DNA from: Blepharisma japonicum
Lineage: Eukaryota; Ciliophora; Heterotrichea; Heterotrichida; Blepharismidae
DNA length: 64,000 bases
Assembly (NCBI GenBank): GCA_949751835.1
Contig: CATKHK010000062.1
Location: forward strand, 186,001-250,000
Direction: 5' to 3'
The notes under the pieces were generated by a model. It made no database searches. It saw only the letters and a program-made list of their open reading frames with translations, and was not told the origin of the DNA. The number at the start of each line of letters is the position of its first letter. Position 1 is the first letter of the stretch. Shown here piece after piece: positions 62,785 to 64,000 of this stretch. The position numbers were made by a program, and so were the translations under genes.

Positions 62785-64000
62785 TTATTGCTTTGGCTGT
62801 GTAGCTTGCATAATCCTTTTCGCACCCATAAGCCAGTTCGAATTTTCATCCCACGACGCATTTGTTAATGATAAATGCGCTGCCATTGCTGTCTTTATAT
62901 CCCCTGATTCAAAAGCAGTTGTCATTTGTTGGATAAGCTGCATAATAGATTCATTAAATTCCTGATTCTTCAACTTATTAAAGAAATCTTGCATGCGACC
63001 TTCCACATCTTTGTATAGCCTAGTAGTTTGCGTTATTGAAGGTTGCTGAATTGCATCTGCCCAAAATCTTGCAATTGGCATTAAATTGTTAGGAATTCCG
63101 CTCAAATTAATTCCTTCAGTTTGTTTTGTCTCAGCTTTTCTCTCTGGTGGCTTAAAAGCTCCTTGAGTTCTTACTGGAGGCCTAGGTACACTAACAGCGT
63201 GCGGGACTGGAGCTTGAACTTTTACAACAGGTGGAGGCTCTTTTGCAGCTTCATATTGCTGTCCCATTGGCTGGAAACTTGGAGGTTTTATTGGAATTTC
63301 TGGTTGGGTATGAACAGGCTGGAATACTGGAGGCTTAGAGATTACTTCAGGCTCTTTTGCAGGCGCATGAATAACTGGAGGTGGAGGTGGAGGAGTTGGC
63401 CTATTTATAGGTGGTGGAGGAATTGTTTGTTTTATAACAGTCGGAGGAGGTGGGGCAATTGTTTCTCCTGAGTGAGTATCGCTGTGTACATTTCCTTGAT
63501 TTCCAAATGGAGAAGACATTATGTTAGTTGGAGGTGGAGGGACTTCTTCTCTTGTCCCTGGAAATGGAGATGCATGAGATTTACCAAAAGGTGAAGTTTT
63601 AGGCTCATTTGGAGGTGGAGGAACCATACTACCCTGAAATGCTTGATTTTTGACTGGTTGAGGAGGAGGGGGAAGAATAGGAGGACTAACAATTTTTTGG
63701 TGTGGAGGTTCTGGAATGGACCCTTTCCTAGTAGGAACTTCATTATATGGAGGAGAAGTTCTAGAAACAGGAATTGGGAAAGGATCATGCTTAGCATCTT
63801 TTGTCTTTGGAATTGGCTGCTCAATTGTTTTCCTTTTTTGAGTTACAGGAACAACATTAGCAACTTGCCATGGAGCTCTTGAATTTCCTGTAGCATTTTT
63901 TGTAACTCTATCAAGTAAAACTAACAAATTCATGCAATGCTTTACAGGTGGTAATTTCTTAATAATTTCATCTGCTTCTTGATAAAGCCCTGAAGAATAA
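62785..64000 (-). CDS. SEC31: SEC31, COPII coat outer-layer protein, C-terminal part
   Basis: At least 404 codons are visible, and the gene runs off the right edge, so its N-terminal WD40 part is not seen. Visible are the end of the alpha-solenoid (SSGLYQEADEIIKKLPPVKH then CMNLLVLLDRV), a long proline-rich middle (PPPPPPVIHAPAKEPEVISK-like), and a C-terminal helical domain near the end: SGIPNNLMPIARFWADAIQQ, EGRMQDFFNKLKNQEFNESI, MTTAFESGDIKTAMAAHLSL and WDENSNWLMGAKRIMQ. This matches the SEC31/SRA1-like C-terminal domain. SEC31 forms the outer cage of COPII vesicles leaving the ER, and the proline-rich part binds SAR1-SEC23. The stop is TAA near 62785. Confidence 0.88.
   Translation of the reverse strand, partial: YSSGLYQEADEIIKKLPPVKHCMNLLVLLDRVTKNATGNSRAPWQVANVVPVTQKRKTIEQPIPKTKDAKHDPFPIPVSRTSPPYNEVPTRKGSIPEPPHQKIVSPPILPPPPQPVKNQAFQGSMVPPPPNEPKTSPFGKSHASPFPGTREEVPPPPTNIMSSPFGNQGNVHSDTHSGETIAPPPPTVIKQTIPPPPINRPTPPPPPPVIHAPAKEPEVISKPPVFQPVHTQPEIPIKPPSFQPMGQQYEAAKEPPPVVKVQAPVPHAVSVPRPPVRTQGAFKPPERKAETKQTEGINLSGIPNNLMPIARFWADAIQQPSITQTTRLYKDVEGRMQDFFNKLKNQEFNESIMQLIQQMTTAFESGDIKTAMAAHLSLTNASWDENSNWLMGAKRIMQATQPKQ

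Noticed and set aside
1-64000. tRNA, rRNA, CRISPR arrays, riboswitches or bacterial-type operons
   Set aside because: No T-loop-like GGTTCRAATCC words, array-type repeats or rRNA blocks were noticed by eye, and the gene content is plainly eukaryotic. Small RNAs could still be missed.
1-64000. Mobile elements or virus-like elements
   Set aside because: No transposase, integrase, reverse transcriptase, capsid or terminal repeats were recognised in any frame.
1-64000. Telomeric repeat or chromosome end
   Set aside because: No run of CCCTAACA-type repeats is present, and genes run off both edges of the window.

Overview
The window reads as macronuclear DNA of a heterotrich ciliate, most likely Blepharisma or a close relative. 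Two signals support this. First, TGA is read as tryptophan: conserved proteins run straight through in-frame TGA at positions where the family has Trp (for example the SNF2 helicase at 8166-8168, VMP1, the tubby domain, the TTLL ligase and the calcium-dependent kinase), and every gene ends in TAA or TAG. Second, the introns are only 15 or 16 nt long, GTA...AG, and ten of them are seen here. Stentor has such introns but uses the standard code, so Blepharisma fits better. The DNA is AT-rich and gene-dense, with about 45 protein genes in 64 kb on both strands, intergenic gaps often under 100 bp, no rRNA or tRNA seen, and no mobile element or virus-like element recognised.

Layout. 0-5.3 kb: the start of a kinesin, a coiled-coil protein, a SAXO-like axonemal protein, a CCCH/WD40 protein and an unnamed basic protein. 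5.8-16.5 kb: a SNF2/Brahma-type remodeller, an aldo-keto reductase, an FHA protein, a NEK kinase, VMP1, the DNA polymerase delta small subunit and a nucleotide-sugar transporter. 17-24 kb: a tandem pair of inositol-3-phosphate synthase genes, a tiny REEP/Yop1-like gene split by an intron, a coiled-coil protein and a quiet AT-rich stretch. 24.5-33.5 kb: a RING/B-box/RanBP2-finger protein, CFAP20, coronin, a cyclic-nucleotide-binding ion channel with an unusual pore, COX19 and coiled-coil proteins. 33.5-44.3 kb: a BTB-tubby fusion, VPS18 and the very large UTP20. 44.4-51.9 kb: small unknown genes, SART1/Snu66, MED6, a two-finger C2H2 protein, ribosomal protein uL30 and a divergently transcribed L7Ae-like protein. 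52-64 kb: CFAP58, a diverged tandem repeat, a TTLL4/5-type tubulin ligase, a VOC protein, a RING-H2 protein, a PH-FYVE-like protein, a CDPK, a RING/coiled-coil protein and the C-terminal part of SEC31.

The genes are housekeeping and ciliary functions placed side by side, not a pathway cluster. Recurring themes are cilia and microtubules (kinesin, SAXO, CFAP20, CFAP58, TTLL, NEK), membrane traffic (VPS18, SEC31, REEP, VMP1, PH-FYVE), and nuclear or RNA work (SNF2, POLD2, MED6, SART1, UTP20, uL30). I did not find a convincing new multi-gene system. The most unusual items are the BTB-tubby fusion, the ion channel whose filter reads VGND instead of GYG, the 17-bp divergent spacer at uL30, the mosaic divergence of the two inositol synthase copies, and the tandem repeat at 54.7-55.2 kb. 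All gene joins across TGA codons and introns were made by eye from the sequence, and family names rest on remembered motifs, not on database searches.
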